From positions 22,407,957 through 22,471,956 of the forward strand of contig CM057835.1 of assembly GCA_030068075.1 (NCBI GenBank): a stretch of 64,000 nucleotides of DNA, written 5' to 3'. Positions 1-12,540 of this stretch are shown here, piece after piece (positions within the stretch are counted from its first letter, which is position 1; each line of letters starts with the position of its first letter). The translations under genes were made by a program, and so were the position numbers. This DNA comes from Paguma larvata (lineage: Eukaryota > Chordata > Mammalia > Carnivora > Viverridae). The notes beneath the pieces are model-generated. The model ran no database searches, had not been told where the DNA came from, and saw only the letters and a program-made list of their open reading frames with translations.

Positions 1-104
1 CAGTTGAGAAGGTTGTACCCAATACCAGTTAACTCAAAATGTCTGGGAATGGGATCCAGAAGTATTTTTTAAAGATCCCAGGAAATTTTAATGTGCAGTA
101 AAGA

Positions 105-437
105 GAGGATTATGCTGAGCGAAGTAAGTCAGAGAAAGACCAATACCATATGATTTCACTCACACGTGGAATAGAAGAAACAAACGACTAAAGGGAAAAA
201 AAGAGGGAGAGGAAAACTAAGGAAACAGACTCTTAACCATAGAGAAAAAAGGATGGATATCAGAGGGGAGGGTTTCAGGAGGTAGGTGAAACAGGTGATA
301 GGGATTAAGAAGTACACTTGTTAGGATGAGCGCTGGGTGCTGAATGGAAGTCTGGAATCACTATCGTACACCTGAAACTAATATGACGCTGTATGTTAAC
401 TAACTGGAATTTAAATTAAAATTTAAGAAGAAAAATT
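105..437 (+). mobile_element. L1 3' end, carnivore type, 5'-truncated
   Basis: The stretch follows the carnivore L1 3' UTR: GTAAGTCAGAGAAAGAC, then ATTTCACTCACACGTGGAA, CTCTTAACCATAGAG, a GGGAGGG-rich part, ATGAGCGCTGGGTG, CCTGAAACTAATATGACG and the terminal TTAACTAACTGGAATTTAAA. Only the last ~330 bp remain, so it is a dead 5'-truncated copy in sense orientation. No clear target-site duplication was found. The polyadenylation end is the A-rich stretch at 415-437. Confidence 0.85.
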
Positions 438-2435
438 TGGGAACAAGATGATTAACCTCAACAACCAAAGCTATGGAGCCCCAACCAAGTGGTAGACATT
501 GCATTTGGTGGCTCATCTACAGTGGTAACAAAGCAGACACGGCCTCCTGCACCATGGAGCACACAGTCTGGGGAGTCTGATAATGCTGCCCCGTCTTTCA
601 CTAGCATTTCCTAAGTGTGTCAATGTCGTAATCGGCTATTTTAGGATGCGCATCATTTGCATTTACTGACAATTTTTAAATCAGTGTGATAACGTACTTT
701 CCCCTTTTGTTATAAATGCTCTCTGGGCAAGCGTGGGCTCTGATTTTCTTTGCAACATCCTCAAAGAACACAAACAGAATTATAACACACACAGTAAAAA
801 AAATAATGAAAAAGGACAATAATTATTATGATTATGGTTGTGATGGGGTGGTAAAAGTGGCGATTAAGACATAAAAAGCCACTAAATAGAAAAATTCTCT
901 GAATTTTAGTGTCTAATTGGATCGGGGTAAAGGAGGGAAAGACCTAGCCAAAAGGTTGTGAATGCCTTTTGAATTCCCCATAGAAATAGATTCTCTGAGT
1001 TTGTATTGAACCTTGAATTAAAGCAATCAGTATAATTTTATAAGCCTTATTTACTGTCCTTAAGGGGAAATGAATTAGATGGATAAATGCTGAATTGGGG
1101 TGTTGAAATGTTTTGTCCCTTCTTGATGCCGTGATGCAAGCATATTAATTGGGAGGCTGTTCTGCAGTGAATCTATTGGAAAGTAAACCTAAATTCTTTT
1201 AGCCCAAATCCTCAGATTTTTCTGATCTTGGGCTCTTACTCAGATTCTCTGATTAAGTCACCCTCTTTCCGCTCATTTTTAAACTTCCGATTACTTGCCA
1301 CGATGTTCTTGAAGCCCATTTTAAAATGCTCTTCACTCCAGAAGGGAGGCTGCGAGAACCGGAGGAAGAATTTGGTGCCAGATCATTTTGCTAATGGAAG
1401 ATAATTATTGTGATTATCTCATCCTTGCTTAAAAGCATTAATGGTAGCAAAGCAGCCTCTCTGACAGGGTGAAGTTTCAACCAAAATATGTTGACTCTCT
1501 CTGTGGAAAAACTTGTCATATTCCTCTGAGGAAAGAGTCTAGCGAATTCCTGGGAGAAGACTATCTAGAATCATAGAAAGAGGACTTGGTTGGCTTATCA
1601 TTTCTGGTTTCAAACTCTGGTCTGACTACCAGGATGCTATAAACTTCAAGTCTTAAAAGCTGCATGGGTTCTAGTTTCCTCCCTCCAGGAGAAGGGACAT
1701 TGAGAAGGAGAAAAAAAAAATGGCATTTTGGTCATTGTTTAAAAAACGCCTTTTATAACTGAATAGTGATTATTCATAAAATTAAGTTATAAATGATAAA
1801 AAAATTATAAATTCAAGGGATGATTGTTATCCAGTATCTTATTCTGGAGCAAATATTCCAGTCTCTACTTCTCCAACCAGGAGAACTGGGTAAAAGTCAT
1901 AGCTCTGGTCCTTGACAAGGGCAACCTTGAGTAGTTACTGAATTTTCTTAAAGCTGCTTCAGTGTTGTCATCTTTAAAGTGGAAAAATGTTGGAATTCTT
2001 TTTCTGAAGTTACCCTAAGATCGATTCCAACATCTGAAAAATACAACTGCCATGCTTTCAAGCAATAGAAACCCCAAAGACAAAAATAAAACCCAACAGA
2101 AGAAAAATCCAAAATGCAATAACAAAAACAAAGAATATCCTTATTTTTACATCTGATTACTAATGCATAGGAGAAATTAAAAATATTATAAAGACCATCA
2201 CAAGTGTAAGACACCGTGACCACTTTATGGTTAAAATGTGATACAAGCCAGAAAAAAAAAAGTCACAAGAAGAAAGTATGAATGAGTGGGACTCATTTTA
2301 TCCAATGATAAAAGCTTTATAAAGAATTTATTATGGACTCAAAGATAGGAACATAAGACAGTTTCAGTATTAGGAGTTCAAAACGTGTCCAAAATGTGTA
2401 ATATATAAAGAAATTATAATATCACAATGGCAATT
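438..2435. other. Single-copy stretch, no gene recognised
   Basis: No repeat family or coding frame is recognised in these 2 kb. Base composition is AT-rich. About 1370-1465 has many homeodomain-like TAATTA/ATTAATGG words and no repeat signature, which is typical of a conserved non-coding element, but conservation cannot be tested here. The minus-strand open frame at 1948-2223 is short, low-complexity and probably chance. Confidence 0.5.
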
Positions 2436-3312
2436 TTTAAGTCTGTGAAAAAGACCAAATGCATGATGTTACAACATTTATCTAGTTTTCAATGGGAGTG
2501 GAAATTAGAAGAACTTCCGTTGGATTCAAACCTTATTCCTTATATAAAAAACACCTAAAAGTTTTTCAAATAAATCAGAGATGCAAACATAAAAAGTAAC
2601 GAAAATATGAAATCTTGTTTGGAATTTTTTATAACTTTGGTCAAAGGAATACTTTAAAAATCATTAAACACTTTCATGACATGTTTAAAAGTATTTCAAA
2701 ACTGCATGAAAGGTATAACATATCTGAAAACATTTCTAACATGACAGCAAAGAGCCTCATGTTTCATGTAGGAAGAACTTACACGAATCAAGAAAATAAA
2801 GATGAGTAACTCAATAGAAACAAAACAGTATATAAGGAGGTATTTCAGAAAAATTCAATTGGCCAATATATCTAAAAAAGAATGTTCACTAAAAATTTTA
2901 AAGATTAAGACACATTTTCTACCTGTGTGATTGATACAGATTTAAAGGTTTATTGACCCCCAGTACTGACCAGATTGTGAGACAGAAGCCACAGAGGGCA
3001 ACAGGATGGTCAAGAAGGATTTCTTGTGTCAGTGGAAATGTAATTAGTACAATCTTTTAGGAGAATGCTCTGGCCCCATTTGGCAGTACTAACAATCCGT
3101 ATATTCTTCATCCAGCAATCCTAGCCATGTATGTTCACAGTACTGAGAAGCACATATAGGAAACTCTAAGTTAGCTCTTAGGAGTCAGTCTGGGGATGGA
3201 TAATAGTTTGGGCCATTTTACTTCGAAACTTCTAATGTTCTGTATTATTTGACTATTATTCTTATGTCCATTGTGTGCAAATGTAATTGTTTTACTTTAA
3301 AAAGGCATTAAG
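2436..3312 (+). mobile_element. Old L1 relic (L1ME/HAL1-like)
   Basis: Fragments of L1 ORF2 and 3' UTR can be followed in sense: AAGAACTTACACGAATCAAG, CTCAATAGAAAC and CAATTGGCCAATATATC match the ORF2 C-terminal segment. The region after 3070 (GCTCTGGCCCCATTTGGCAG, CAGCAATCC, ATGTATGTTCACAG) fits the end of ORF2. Divergence is high and frames are broken throughout, so this is an ancient dead copy. The family call is from memory; the subfamily is uncertain. Confidence 0.6.
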
Positions 3313-4883
3313 ATGATAGCATCTGCTTTAAAGAGTTATTATCAAGGTTAGTGATAATATACATAATATAGCCAGAACCCCGCATAGCCCATAATAAACG
3401 TTCAAAAAGCAAAGGCTTTTTATTGGTATAGATTTTATGAAAAACATTCTCTTTTCTGCCATTCTTCCTTCCTTGCTAGCTTTCCTAGGTGAACTTTTAG
3501 CAAAATCATTAGACGTCCTCATTTCCTTTGCCTAAACAATATGACCCCATCCAATCTGGGAAATGAATAGAATTGTGAAGGGAAAAAAAGACCGTAAACA
3601 AGGCAATAAGTTTTAAAAAAGAGTTATTAAATAGATAATACCAGTACTAGAGGAATCTCAGAATAATCTAGTTCCACTTTTTTGTTCTATTAATAAATAG
3701 AATGGTTTTAGAAGTCAAAACAATCCTCAAGGAGAGGGAAGTTATTTGCTCAAGGACCCAGGTTTTTAAGGCTAGATAGAACCAGAACATATACCGATTA
3801 ACTGATCTGTTACAAGTGGTGGTGGGAGGAGGGGCAGTGAAAGGTGGGTGGGGGGGGGCAGCAGGGGATGTGGTTAAGAGTTTTGGAAAGGCTTCTCAGA
3901 AACAGAGAGGACTAACTCCTTGTGGGGAAGCAGGGACAGAAGAAATGTATAGCCTCTACAAGTACTGTACACAGGTTCTGATAAATGGTTACGGCCACAG
4001 AGGAAGATCTTGGGAGCCCAAGTGAAGTGCTTGTTGTGATGGGGACTGATACATCATAGGTTTGTCTCTGCTGCTTCTGCATGTCTTTGGAATTCTCATG
4101 AGAAGGGTAAAGGGTACGGAAATAAGAATCCACAGTCCTAAAACCTAGCTCTTTCCCAACTCCCCATTCACTTCAGAATTTCTAGGCCACTTAACTGGAA
4201 AAGAGCTGACCTTTCCACCTCAGTCCTGTCTTGAGGATCAAATAGTTTGCAAATGCTTTCCAAAACCCAAGGATGATTCAAAGTTGAGATACTATCATTG
4301 GTTAACTTTCTTTCCAGTTAGGTGTTGCCTTAACGAGGAAACCTTATTTAAGTAGTACAGAAAGATGCATCATAAAAAGTGGATGAAAATCACATGAAAA
4401 TCAAGACTGTTTACCTATGGTGCTGAGGATAACACCCCAAAGTGGGCAGGCTAGGAAGTGAGCTCAGGAAATGCTCTGACCTTGTAGGTCAAGCCTGGAT
4501 GTACTCAGTGGCTGGCCAATTATGTGACTTCCCAGGTCTGAACGGCCTACGGTTTTTAGTGCCATGTTTTCAGTATCCCTCTGAGAAAGGTAGGTATTCT
4601 CCCCATATACAACATGGTCTCTCTTCACGCCCCCAAAGACAGGCAAAAACTCTATTACAATGAATAGTCACTTTCATTAATCTTTGTTTGTACCTGAGCA
4701 AACAACCTAAATGCTCTGGCCTAGAAATAACCAGCTCTATCTTGGGTTTTCATTTATTGGGCATTTTGTAGGATGCATTTATTTTGTGCTTACCACATAG
4801 ATCATACTAGTGATGGTATGATCAAACCAGTAGCTTCCTAATTAGTAATGTTTGAGAAGTTGTGTGTCTGGCTTTTTGTTCTG
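3313..4883. other. Single-copy stretch with weak MIR traces
   Basis: No gene is recognised. A G9 run lies at 3850-3858. Faint MIR-like sequence is present near 3700-3790 (GGGAAGTTATTTGCTCAAGG) and 4190-4260 (GAGGATCAAATAGTTTGCAA), both too diverged to place firmly. Confidence 0.4.
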
Positions 4884-4900
4884 TTTTTTTTTTTTTTTTT
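4884..4900. repeat. Poly-T tract, T17
   Basis: Seventeen T residues in a row. No SINE, L1 or pseudogene body is recognisable on its 3' side, so it is a homopolymer of unknown origin. Confidence 0.9.
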
Positions 4901-7856
4901 AACTTAATTGAAGATCTAGAGATATAGAAGTCTACTTCAGGCCTCAACTGCAAGAAAAGTTCAATTCTGACTTAACACTTTGTAGACAATTGCTTTTGTG
5001 GAGTTCTTGCATTTGTAGTTTTTTTAATCTCCTTAAAGTTTTAGGCTTTTTAGCATAATACCTCACGTTATGAAATTATGATATGCCTTATCTATTTTCA
5101 TCTAACTTTGCTCAGTACTTGGTGAGCTCTCTTTAAATATGGAAACTCCATTTCCTCCGCTCTGGAAAATTTTAATCTATTGAAAATTTTCTTCCAATTT
5201 CCCTCTTGTCTCTGAGTCCTAATAGTTATAGGGTAGCTCTGAATGATACTCTGCTATTCTCACCATTTCTGTCCTCCTTAAATACCTTCGTTAGTGTCAC
5301 TGCTAATGTTGCTCTGCTTCATAAAGAGATTCCACTTGATCTTACATTTCTATTTACCGATGCTGCTACAATTTTCAAGTTTTTTTGCCTTGGAAAGTAA
5401 CTTTTTCACAGCATCTTGTCTGGAGAACAAATGGTGTAGCTCTTTGAAAATGCTCACACAATTTTTCTGTGTTTGCTTTACGTGTGTCCATCCTCTGCCA
5501 TGTGTAATGTTGGCTTTGCTAAAGACAGGATGGATGACCCTTAGCTAGCCTTTCATAGATAAGAATGGGTCATTTCATATTATTATATATTCATTTGTTA
5601 TTTTCCCGAGTCAGAGCCACGGGAAGAATATTTCAATTTCTGCATGAAGGGGATCAGCCTCGCTGCAGTGAGGGGAGGGATTTGAGAATTTCAAGGTTTG
5701 TGACACTACCCTCTATATCATCTTCTATTCGTCAGCGTGTTACCCCACCCTCAGAGGCGCTATGTGCCCAGCAGAGTCTAGGTGTCCACTCAGAGCAAAC
5801 CTCTGCACTTTTACCTTAGGTTGAGGAGGGAAGTTCCAAAATGAGAAGAGTGATGGATGAGACTTAGGGATCTAAAGTTATCCTTCAGACCTTCAGCCCA
5901 TCCTATTTTCAACCTTGCTTTCAGATACACCTGATGGAACCAACAGCTGTGCGTCTCTTAGGGGTCTACAGGAAAAATATCTCTTCTCAGCCTCTCTCAC
6001 TACTACTAACACTCTTTTAAGACCTTCTAAAAGCCATTTATCACATGCCCAGATACACTCTGCTTCCAATAGTTTGACGCTTTTGTCCTTTTTCTTGTTC
6101 TTTGTCCTTTGGGATTTTGATTTTAATCCTTTACTTGTTGTAGTAAGATTCTCAGAAGGCACAGAGTTAAATGCTCGTGCATGACCCATCATATTTAATC
6201 AGGACTGGAGAAATCTTGAAGGCAGTAAAAGGGTGAGGGGAAGATTAAACCTCCAGGACCATCGTGATCTCTAAACATCTTATAGAATGCTCATTAAGCA
6301 TCACCCTCTTTTTATAATACCTCAAAACATCGCATGGTTATGGATTTTGCCATTCCCATGCAAAAAGAAAAAAATTAAAAAGCCAAATTCTAGGTTTAAA
6401 GCACCAGCACCTTAAAGGAGATCATAATCAAATGAAGGACATAAATAATGCCTTGTTGAGTTTTCCAGATCCTCTGAGAGGAAGTTAAAGAAAACAGTGC
6501 CTCTTAGCTAATAAATATTTAAAGGTACTGTTAAAATGACTAAGTTTAAAATGCCATAAGAAATTACATCGAGATATAAATAATTTCTCCCTAATGGCTG
6601 GACAGTGTGCTTTGAATGGTCTTCATTGGCTTTTAAATTAAGGGATGACAAAAAACATAGAAAGTACTGCTAGATCTTCAAAACGGGGGCTTTCATAATC
6701 TTACCTTCTTACCTTTAACAACAGGCAGCATTGGAACTTTTCGTTTTTGTTGAAGAATTGAACTTTCTTCCCTATTCACATGGAGATTGAAATGTCAGAA
6801 GCAAAAGACTGTGCAGAAAGCCATTCTCAAAGGAGACCCCAAATTTATGAGATACCCCTTCCAATATGGCATACTCTGGATCCTATGGGACGTTTCAATA
6901 AATTAAGTCAAAACCATTGACTTCAGGAAATGAAATTTAAGTAAACAACATTAAACAGCCTTGACAGACACAAGGGAATTATTAGTGTTGTTGTTTCTCC
7001 CTAGCTTTTCCCTGTCAAAAGCTTGGCATGCACCTTCTACATTAGTAAGAGATGAGAAAACATGGCATATACAGAGAGATTCTGATCTTATTAAATTGCA
7101 AGGGTATTAGTCGTTTTGCCAAGGATTGAGGCCCTAAATCCTAAGGCTGTCCAAAGACCTAAGCACAGCTCCTACCAATCGATGTCCACACACAATCCGT
7201 CTTTCAGCTCCCACACAACACATTAAAACATAAATGATGCCATCTCCTCAAGCATTGCATCCAGAACTCCAATAAATAACACCTGTCAATGAAAGCAGCT
7301 CTTAAAGGGCCATCACATTCTCTGGCTACCCATTATCAAGGCTGGAAGGAGTAGGGCCTTATCCAGTCAGGCTTCAGAGCATTGCTCCGCAAAGTACAGT
7401 TTGTGCTATTGTTCTATGATCCCTCAAAGTGCATGTGGAGGAGTTGCAAAGGAATCTGCTTTGAAAGGATGATGCTAATTGCCCCAGAAGTAAAATATTT
7501 TTATTATGACAGCTAATTTGAAGAACAGTTGAGTATGTCCTAGAATAGACAGCTAAAAATCATTAGAATATTTTTACCCTGTTTCTCCTTGTGAAGGGAG
7601 TTCTAAGAGGAAAATTTTAGAAATAAGGACTTTAGAGAAGCCTAAACAGAAGAACTGCTTAACAAATGAACTCAGAAATGGCTGTCGCTTGCTCATAGCT
7701 ATTCAGTCCTCCCCACACACACTGCCCAGTTTCTCACACACGTGTAACATTAGCAGCGACATTTATGAAATGTCAAATGCTGATCTCTCTTTTTTAAACC
7801 TGATTATTGTATAGAGAGCAAGGAGGCATTCAAGAATGGCTATAGTTACCATTTTA
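4901..7856. other. Single-copy stretch, no gene recognised
   Basis: Nearly 3 kb without a recognisable transposon or gene. Several ~90-codon frames (5893-6192 minus, 5915-6184 plus) overlap each other on opposite strands and show no domain or signal, so they look like chance. The repeat-free part at 7130-7560, rich in TTAAAG/ATTGCCC-type words, could be a conserved non-coding element. Confidence 0.45.
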
Positions 7857-8220
7857 TTTTTTTTGCTCTTATTGAGGTATAGTTGACAATTCAAAGTTGT
7901 ATGTATTTAAGGTGTATGACTTGAAAATTTAGTGTATGTATACATTGTAAAATAATCACCACAATCAAGCTCATTAATGATCACCTCACATAGTCATCAT
8001 CTTTTATGTGGGGTAGGAGAACTCAAGATGGACCCTCTTAGCAAATTTCAAATATGCAGTATTGTTAACTATATGCAGGGTTATACATTAGATCTCCAGA
8101 ATGTACTCATTTTATAAAACTGAAACTTTGTACCCTTTAACCAACATCTTCCCATTTTCCCCCTCTCTCCTGGTCCTCACAATCACCTTTCTACTTTACT
8201 TCCAGGCTGTTTTAAGTTTT
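7857..8220 (-). mobile_element. L1 3' UTR (antisense), part 1
   Basis: The plus strand shows the reverse complement of a mammalian L1 3' end: TATTGAGGTATAGTTGACA, AAGGTGTATGACTTGA, GTATACATTGTAAAATAATC, TTAACTATATGCAGGG. It continues after the SINE at 8221-8462 and on through ORF2 sequence to ~9418, so both parts belong to one insertion. Confidence 0.8.
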
Positions 8221-8462
8221 TCAATTTTTTTTATTTTTTATTTTTTTTAATTTTTGTTTAATATTTATTTACTTTTGAGACAGAGAGAGACAGAGAATGA
8301 GTTGGGGAGGGGCAGAGAGAGAGGGAGACACAGAATGTGAAGCAGGCTCCAGGCTCTGAGCTGTCAGCACAGAGCCCAATGCGGGGCTCGAACTCACAGA
8401 CTGCGAGATCATGACCTGAGCCAAAGTCGGACACTCAACTGACTGAGCCACCCAGGCGTCCC
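8221..8462 (-). mobile_element. CAN-SINE, feline type
   Basis: On the minus strand the tRNA-Lys-derived head (GACGCCTGGGTGGCTCAGTC), A/B-box region, CT-rich middle and A-rich tail occur in order; the tail is the T-rich run at 8221-8275 on the plus strand. The element sits inside the antisense L1 and is younger than it. Flanks TTTAAGTTTT and CTTAAGTTCT are a probable diverged target-site duplication. Confidence 0.92.
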
Positions 8463-9418
8463 TCTTAAGTTCTATATACAAGTGAGATCATGAAGAATTT
8501 ATATTTCTGCATCTGGTGCTTTCCACTTAAGGTCTTTTAGGTTCAACCATGCTGTTAAAAAGACAGGATTTCTTAAGACCGAATATATATTTCACATGTG
8601 CATTCTGTATTTCATAGAATTATATTCCTCTTGTGTATGTATATACAGATCTTTGGAAAGCCTCAGAATTTAGGGCCTGAATCTTTGGCAAAAAGAACAC
8701 TCATAGATGTAATAAATACATACACTATATAGATCTATACTATATGTACATGCACACATTTTCTTTGTCCACCTGTCAATGGACACTTAAGCTTGTTTCA
8801 GAACTTGGCTCTTGGGGATAATGCTGTAATGAGTGTCTCTTCAAGATCCTGTTTCATTTCCTTCAGGTATAAACCCAAAAGTAGGATTCCTATATGATTT
8901 GGCAACTCTATTTTTAATTGGAGGAAACTTCATACGGGTTTTCATTTCATCACAGCTGTACCAGTTTACATTCGCATCAACAGTACACAAAGGTTCCCTC
9001 TTCTCCACAACTTGCCAATCTTTGTTATCTTTTGTCCTCTGGTAACAGCTATTCTAACAGGTATAAAGGTGTTATCTCACTGTGGTTTTGATTTGCATGT
9101 CCCTGATGATTAGTGAAGTTGAGCACTCTTAGTATACTGGAGAGCCATTTGCATTTTAAGATATGTCTATCCAGGTTCTTTACCTATTTAGTAGTTGGGT
9201 TATTTGGTTTTTTGCTATTGAGTTGGAGTTTCTTCCCTATTTTGGGTATTAATCCCTTATCAAATATGACTTGTAAATATTTTCTCCCATTCCATAGATT
9301 GTCTTTACACTCTGTTGATGGTTTCCTTTGCTGTACAGAAGTTTAGTTTAATGCAATCTATTTCTGCTTTCATTGTCTGTGGTTTTGGCGTCCTAGTCAG
9401 ACCAATGCCAAGAAAGTT
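8463..9418 (-). mobile_element. L1 ORF2 C-terminal part plus 3' UTR (antisense), part 2
   Basis: Continuation of the minus-strand L1. Landmarks on the plus strand are CAATGGACACTTAAGCTTG, GATAATGCTGTAATGAGTG, TAAACCCAAAAGTAGGATT, GTACCAGTTTACATTCGCAT, TTTTGATTTGCATGTCCCTG and GTACAGAAGTTTAGTTTAAT, all from the reverse transcriptase C-terminal region. A 60-100 bp unmatched stretch near 8655-8750 may be a later insertion. Frames are broken. The match stops near 9418, so the element is 5'-truncated. Confidence 0.85.
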
Positions 9419-9649
9419 ACTCTCTTTCATTATCACTTCTCATCTATTATTTCCCTCTATTTTCACTGTTTTTCTCAAATTTTTCCCCACTTTATTCCAA
9501 ATCACATATTTACAAATAATATCATTAGATTTCATGTAAAATATTGGGGGGAAATGAGATGTTTGATTACTCCAAAAGGCAAGTACAAATACATGGTATA
9601 GCACCAAAGAATCGCAATGAAAATCTAAAGAATACTCATTTTCCCCTCA

Positions 9650-10201
9650 GGATTAATACAGATTTTAAACAGGACAGTCTTGAGACCAATGAAAATACAA
9701 CATACTAAGACTTATGGAATGCAGCAACGGCAGTTCTAAGAGGGAAGTTCATGGCAATAAATGCTTACATTAAGAAACAGGAAACATCTCAAACAACCTA
9801 AGTTTACACCTCAAGAAAGTAGAAAAAAAAAAAACAAATTAAACCCAAAGTTACAAGGAAGGAAACAAAGATCAGAGTGGAAATAGAAACTAAAGAGACA
9901 ATAAAAGAGATGAATAAAACTAAGAGCTGAGTTTTTAAAGAGAAACAACATTAGCAAGCCTTTAAGGTAGAGTCACCAAGAAAAAGAAAACTCAAAATTA
10001 TAAATGAAAGTGGTGAGGTTACAACTCAGACCACAGAAATACAAAGCATTCCTCCACAAGTTGGATAAACTAGAGAAAAAAAAAAAAAAAAAAACCAGTG
10101 ATGTTCTTAGAAACATAGAACTTACCAAAATGGAATCATTGAGAATTAGAAAATTAGAATGGACAAACTTTTACTAAGGACATTGAATCAGTAATAAAAA
10201 C
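9650..10201 (+). mobile_element. L1 ORF2 relic, sense, part 1
   Basis: Sense L1 ORF2 from the endonuclease/RT linker: ATGCAGCAACGGCAGTTCTA, AGAGGGAAGTTCATGGCAAT, AAATGCTTACATTAAGAAAC, then AAACTAGAGAAAA and a poly-A stretch. It stops at AATCAGTAATAAAAAC, exactly where the LTR begins, and resumes after the LTR. Stops and frameshifts make it inactive. Confidence 0.8.
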
Positions 10202-10775
10202 TGCTGGGGTCCTTCTTCCGGCGAAGCTAGGGGTGCACGAAGGACGGATGGTCAGGCGAAAGGAAGGGAGAGAACCACAAGAGAGATGTAGTCTGATGAC
10301 CAAGCAGGCAGCCCTGGCAATTCTGGCATCTCTGCCCTGCCGGCCTCAGTGTCTTTATTTAAAAGTAGTGAGTTACATTACAGCAATGAGTGACATCCCA
10401 TCAGTAAGCATAGTTTGAACAATAATGTGTTTTATCAGTAAAGCCGAGATTTCCTCAATCTTGCAAGTTGTTTTCAAGTTAATTAGCATATAAATTTAAG
10501 GCAGGGGGAGAGGACAGGAAGTTACCCAGGCCTGCCTATATTATCTACAAACAGGCCAGGAGTCATTCCGCCTATTCTTCCAATTACAATGGGGGAGGCA
10601 CAACCCATCTGGCAAGGACAGAATTCCCAATGCTTGTCCTTTGCCCGTGAATTTACATAATAGAGCCCAACATTTACACAAATCACACCAATATTCAGCC
10701 AGCTCATAACTGCTTCAACCACCTTTTCCACACAGGGAGGGATCTCAACCTGTGAGCCCAAAACGGCTCCCAACA
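10202..10775 (-). mobile_element. Solo endogenous-retrovirus LTR, ERV2/IAP-like
   Basis: On the minus strand the segment begins TGTTGGGAGCCG, like class II (IAP-type) LTRs, and ends in CA; both plus-strand ends are TG...CA. A polyadenylation signal, TTAAATAAAGACACTGAGG, lies ~140 bp before the 3' end, defining a U3-R-U5 order. It interrupts the L1 ORF2 relic; the flanks AAAAAC (10196-10201) and CAAAAC (10776-10781) fit a 6-bp target duplication, and removing the insert restores the L1 reading. No internal gag-pol-env sequence is present, so it is a solo LTR left by recombination. An 89-codon frame at 10522-10791 spans the LTR end and is not a gene. Confidence 0.8.
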
Positions 10776-11726
10776 CAAAACATCCTAACAAAAGTCTAAA
10801 ACCAGATAGATTCCTTGGTGAATAGTACTAAACATTTAAATAATAATTAATATCAATTCTTCTTAAACTCTCTCATCCTCCGAAAAGAAAGAAGATAGGG
10901 AGGGGGAGGAATACTCTCTTAACTCATTTAATGAACCCAGGATTACATTGATACCAGAGACAATACAAGAAAATTATAAGCCAAAGTCCCTGCTAAATAC
11001 GGAAGCAAAAATCCTGAACAAAACATTAGCAAGCAAATTCAACAATTCATTAAAACAATCATACATCATGATCGAGTTAAATTTATTCCAGGAATGCAAG
11101 GATGGTTCAATATCCACAAAATCAATGTGATACGTCACATTAACAAAATCAAGATAAAAATCCTATGATCTTCTCAATAGATGCAAAAAAATTTTTTTAA
11201 AGCTTTTGACAAAATTCAACATCCATTCACGATAAAAGCTCTCAACAAAGGGAGTTTAGAAGAAACACATCTCAAAATAATAAAGGCCATATAGGACAAG
11301 CCCACACATAAACATACTCAGTGGTGAAAAACCCAAAGTTTTTTCTATAAAAACCAATAACAAAAACAAGGATTGCCAATGTTCGCCACTTTTACTCAAC
11401 ATACTACTGGAAGTCTTAGCCAAAGCAAATAGACAGGAAAAATAAAAGAAGTAAAATTTTCACAATTTGCAAATACTGTATACTAAAAACCTTAAGACAT
11501 TGATGAAAGACAAATAAATGGAAAGATATTCTGCTCATCTATTCAGAGCACTGTTAAAATGTTCATACTCCACAAAGAAATCTACACATCCACTATAATC
11601 CCTATCAAAATTCTAAGGACATTTTTCACAGAAATTACTGTAATCATTTCACAATATATAAAATCACTGTTGTATACCTACTACTACTAATACAGTGTTG
11701 TAGGTCAATTGTATCTCAGTTTTCAA
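10776..11726 (+). mobile_element. L1 ORF2 relic, sense, part 2
   Basis: Resumes the L1 after the LTR: AAAGTCTAAAACCAGATAG, ATTTATTCCAGGAATGCAAG, GATGGTTCAATATCC, ACTCAGTGGTGAAAAACCC and CTACTGGAAGTCTTAGCCAA are reverse-transcriptase landmarks. Near 11645 it passes to an L1 3'-end-like TACTACTACTAATACAGTG motif and TGTATCTCAGTTTTCAA, so a large internal part of ORF2 is missing. Ends at the SINE target duplication. Confidence 0.8.
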
Positions 11727-11739
11727 ATCTAGTGGCTGG

Positions 11740-11936
11740 GGGCACCTGGGTTGCTCAGCTGGTTAAATGCCCAACTCTCAATTTTGGCTCAGGTCTTGAT
11801 CTCAGGCTTCATGAGTTTGAGCCCTGATCACGGACAGTGCTGAGCCTGCTTGGGATTCTCTTTCCCTCTTTCTCTGCCTCTCCTATGTGTGAGCTCTCCT
11901 GTCTCTCTCAAAATAAAATAAACTTAAATTATTAAG
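11740..11936 (+). mobile_element. CAN-SINE with 13-bp target duplication
   Basis: Head GGGCACCTGGGTTGCTCAG, middle CTCAGGTCTTGATCTCAG, CT-rich stretch and tail AAATAAAATAAAC. Flanked by an exact 13-bp direct repeat ATCTAGTGGCTGG at 11727-11739 and 11937-11949, which fixes both ends. Moderate divergence from the younger copies. Confidence 0.95.
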
Positions 11937-11949
11937 ATCTAGTGGCTGG

Positions 11950-12540
11950 ATGAAACAATCAAAAAGCAAATATTCCAATAGTTGGGTAGTTGGGTCTTAA
12001 AATTATGTTTTACTTGATGCTTTAGAAGAAGACAAAGAATCAAGGAGAATGGTTGATAATGGACCCAAAATTAAAAGCAACTTAGAGAGGATCTATTCTG
12101 AGCTCAACTTGCAAGGAAAGATAAAATTCTGAAAAATTGATTTGATTGAAGTATAGAATCCAGTCAATTTGTGATCTCCCAAAGTCCATTAATGGTAGAA
12201 AAAACAAACTTCATCTGAGGTGCTGCCCTCAGATTCATAAACAATTCCAACATAGATTTGTGAGGCTATTTTCAAATTAAGTCATTAATTTCAACGTAGA
12301 TATAGGTCTATGGGGTTTAGGAAAAAAATACTTTAAATTCATGTCCAATCATATCACCTAGAATGTTCTATGAAATCTCAATCTTCTAATCATGTTGAAA
12401 GTTGAACCTTATTCTACCAAATTTTAAATGAAAAGGGTCAGTGTGGTGAATATTATTTATACTTTACCACAGTTTAAAATTAATCTTACCGATATATTTC
12501 AAGATGAAGAAATGTCAATCTCAGAAGAAGGTTGAGTCTT
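11950..12540. other. Single-copy stretch, nothing recognised
   Basis: AT-rich sequence between two SINEs; no repeat family, exon or RNA gene is recognised. Confidence 0.5.

Noticed and set aside
10522..10791. 89-codon minus-strand frame, hydrophobic, membrane-like
   Set aside because: It begins in flanking L1 and lies in the U3 of the solo LTR, which does not code.
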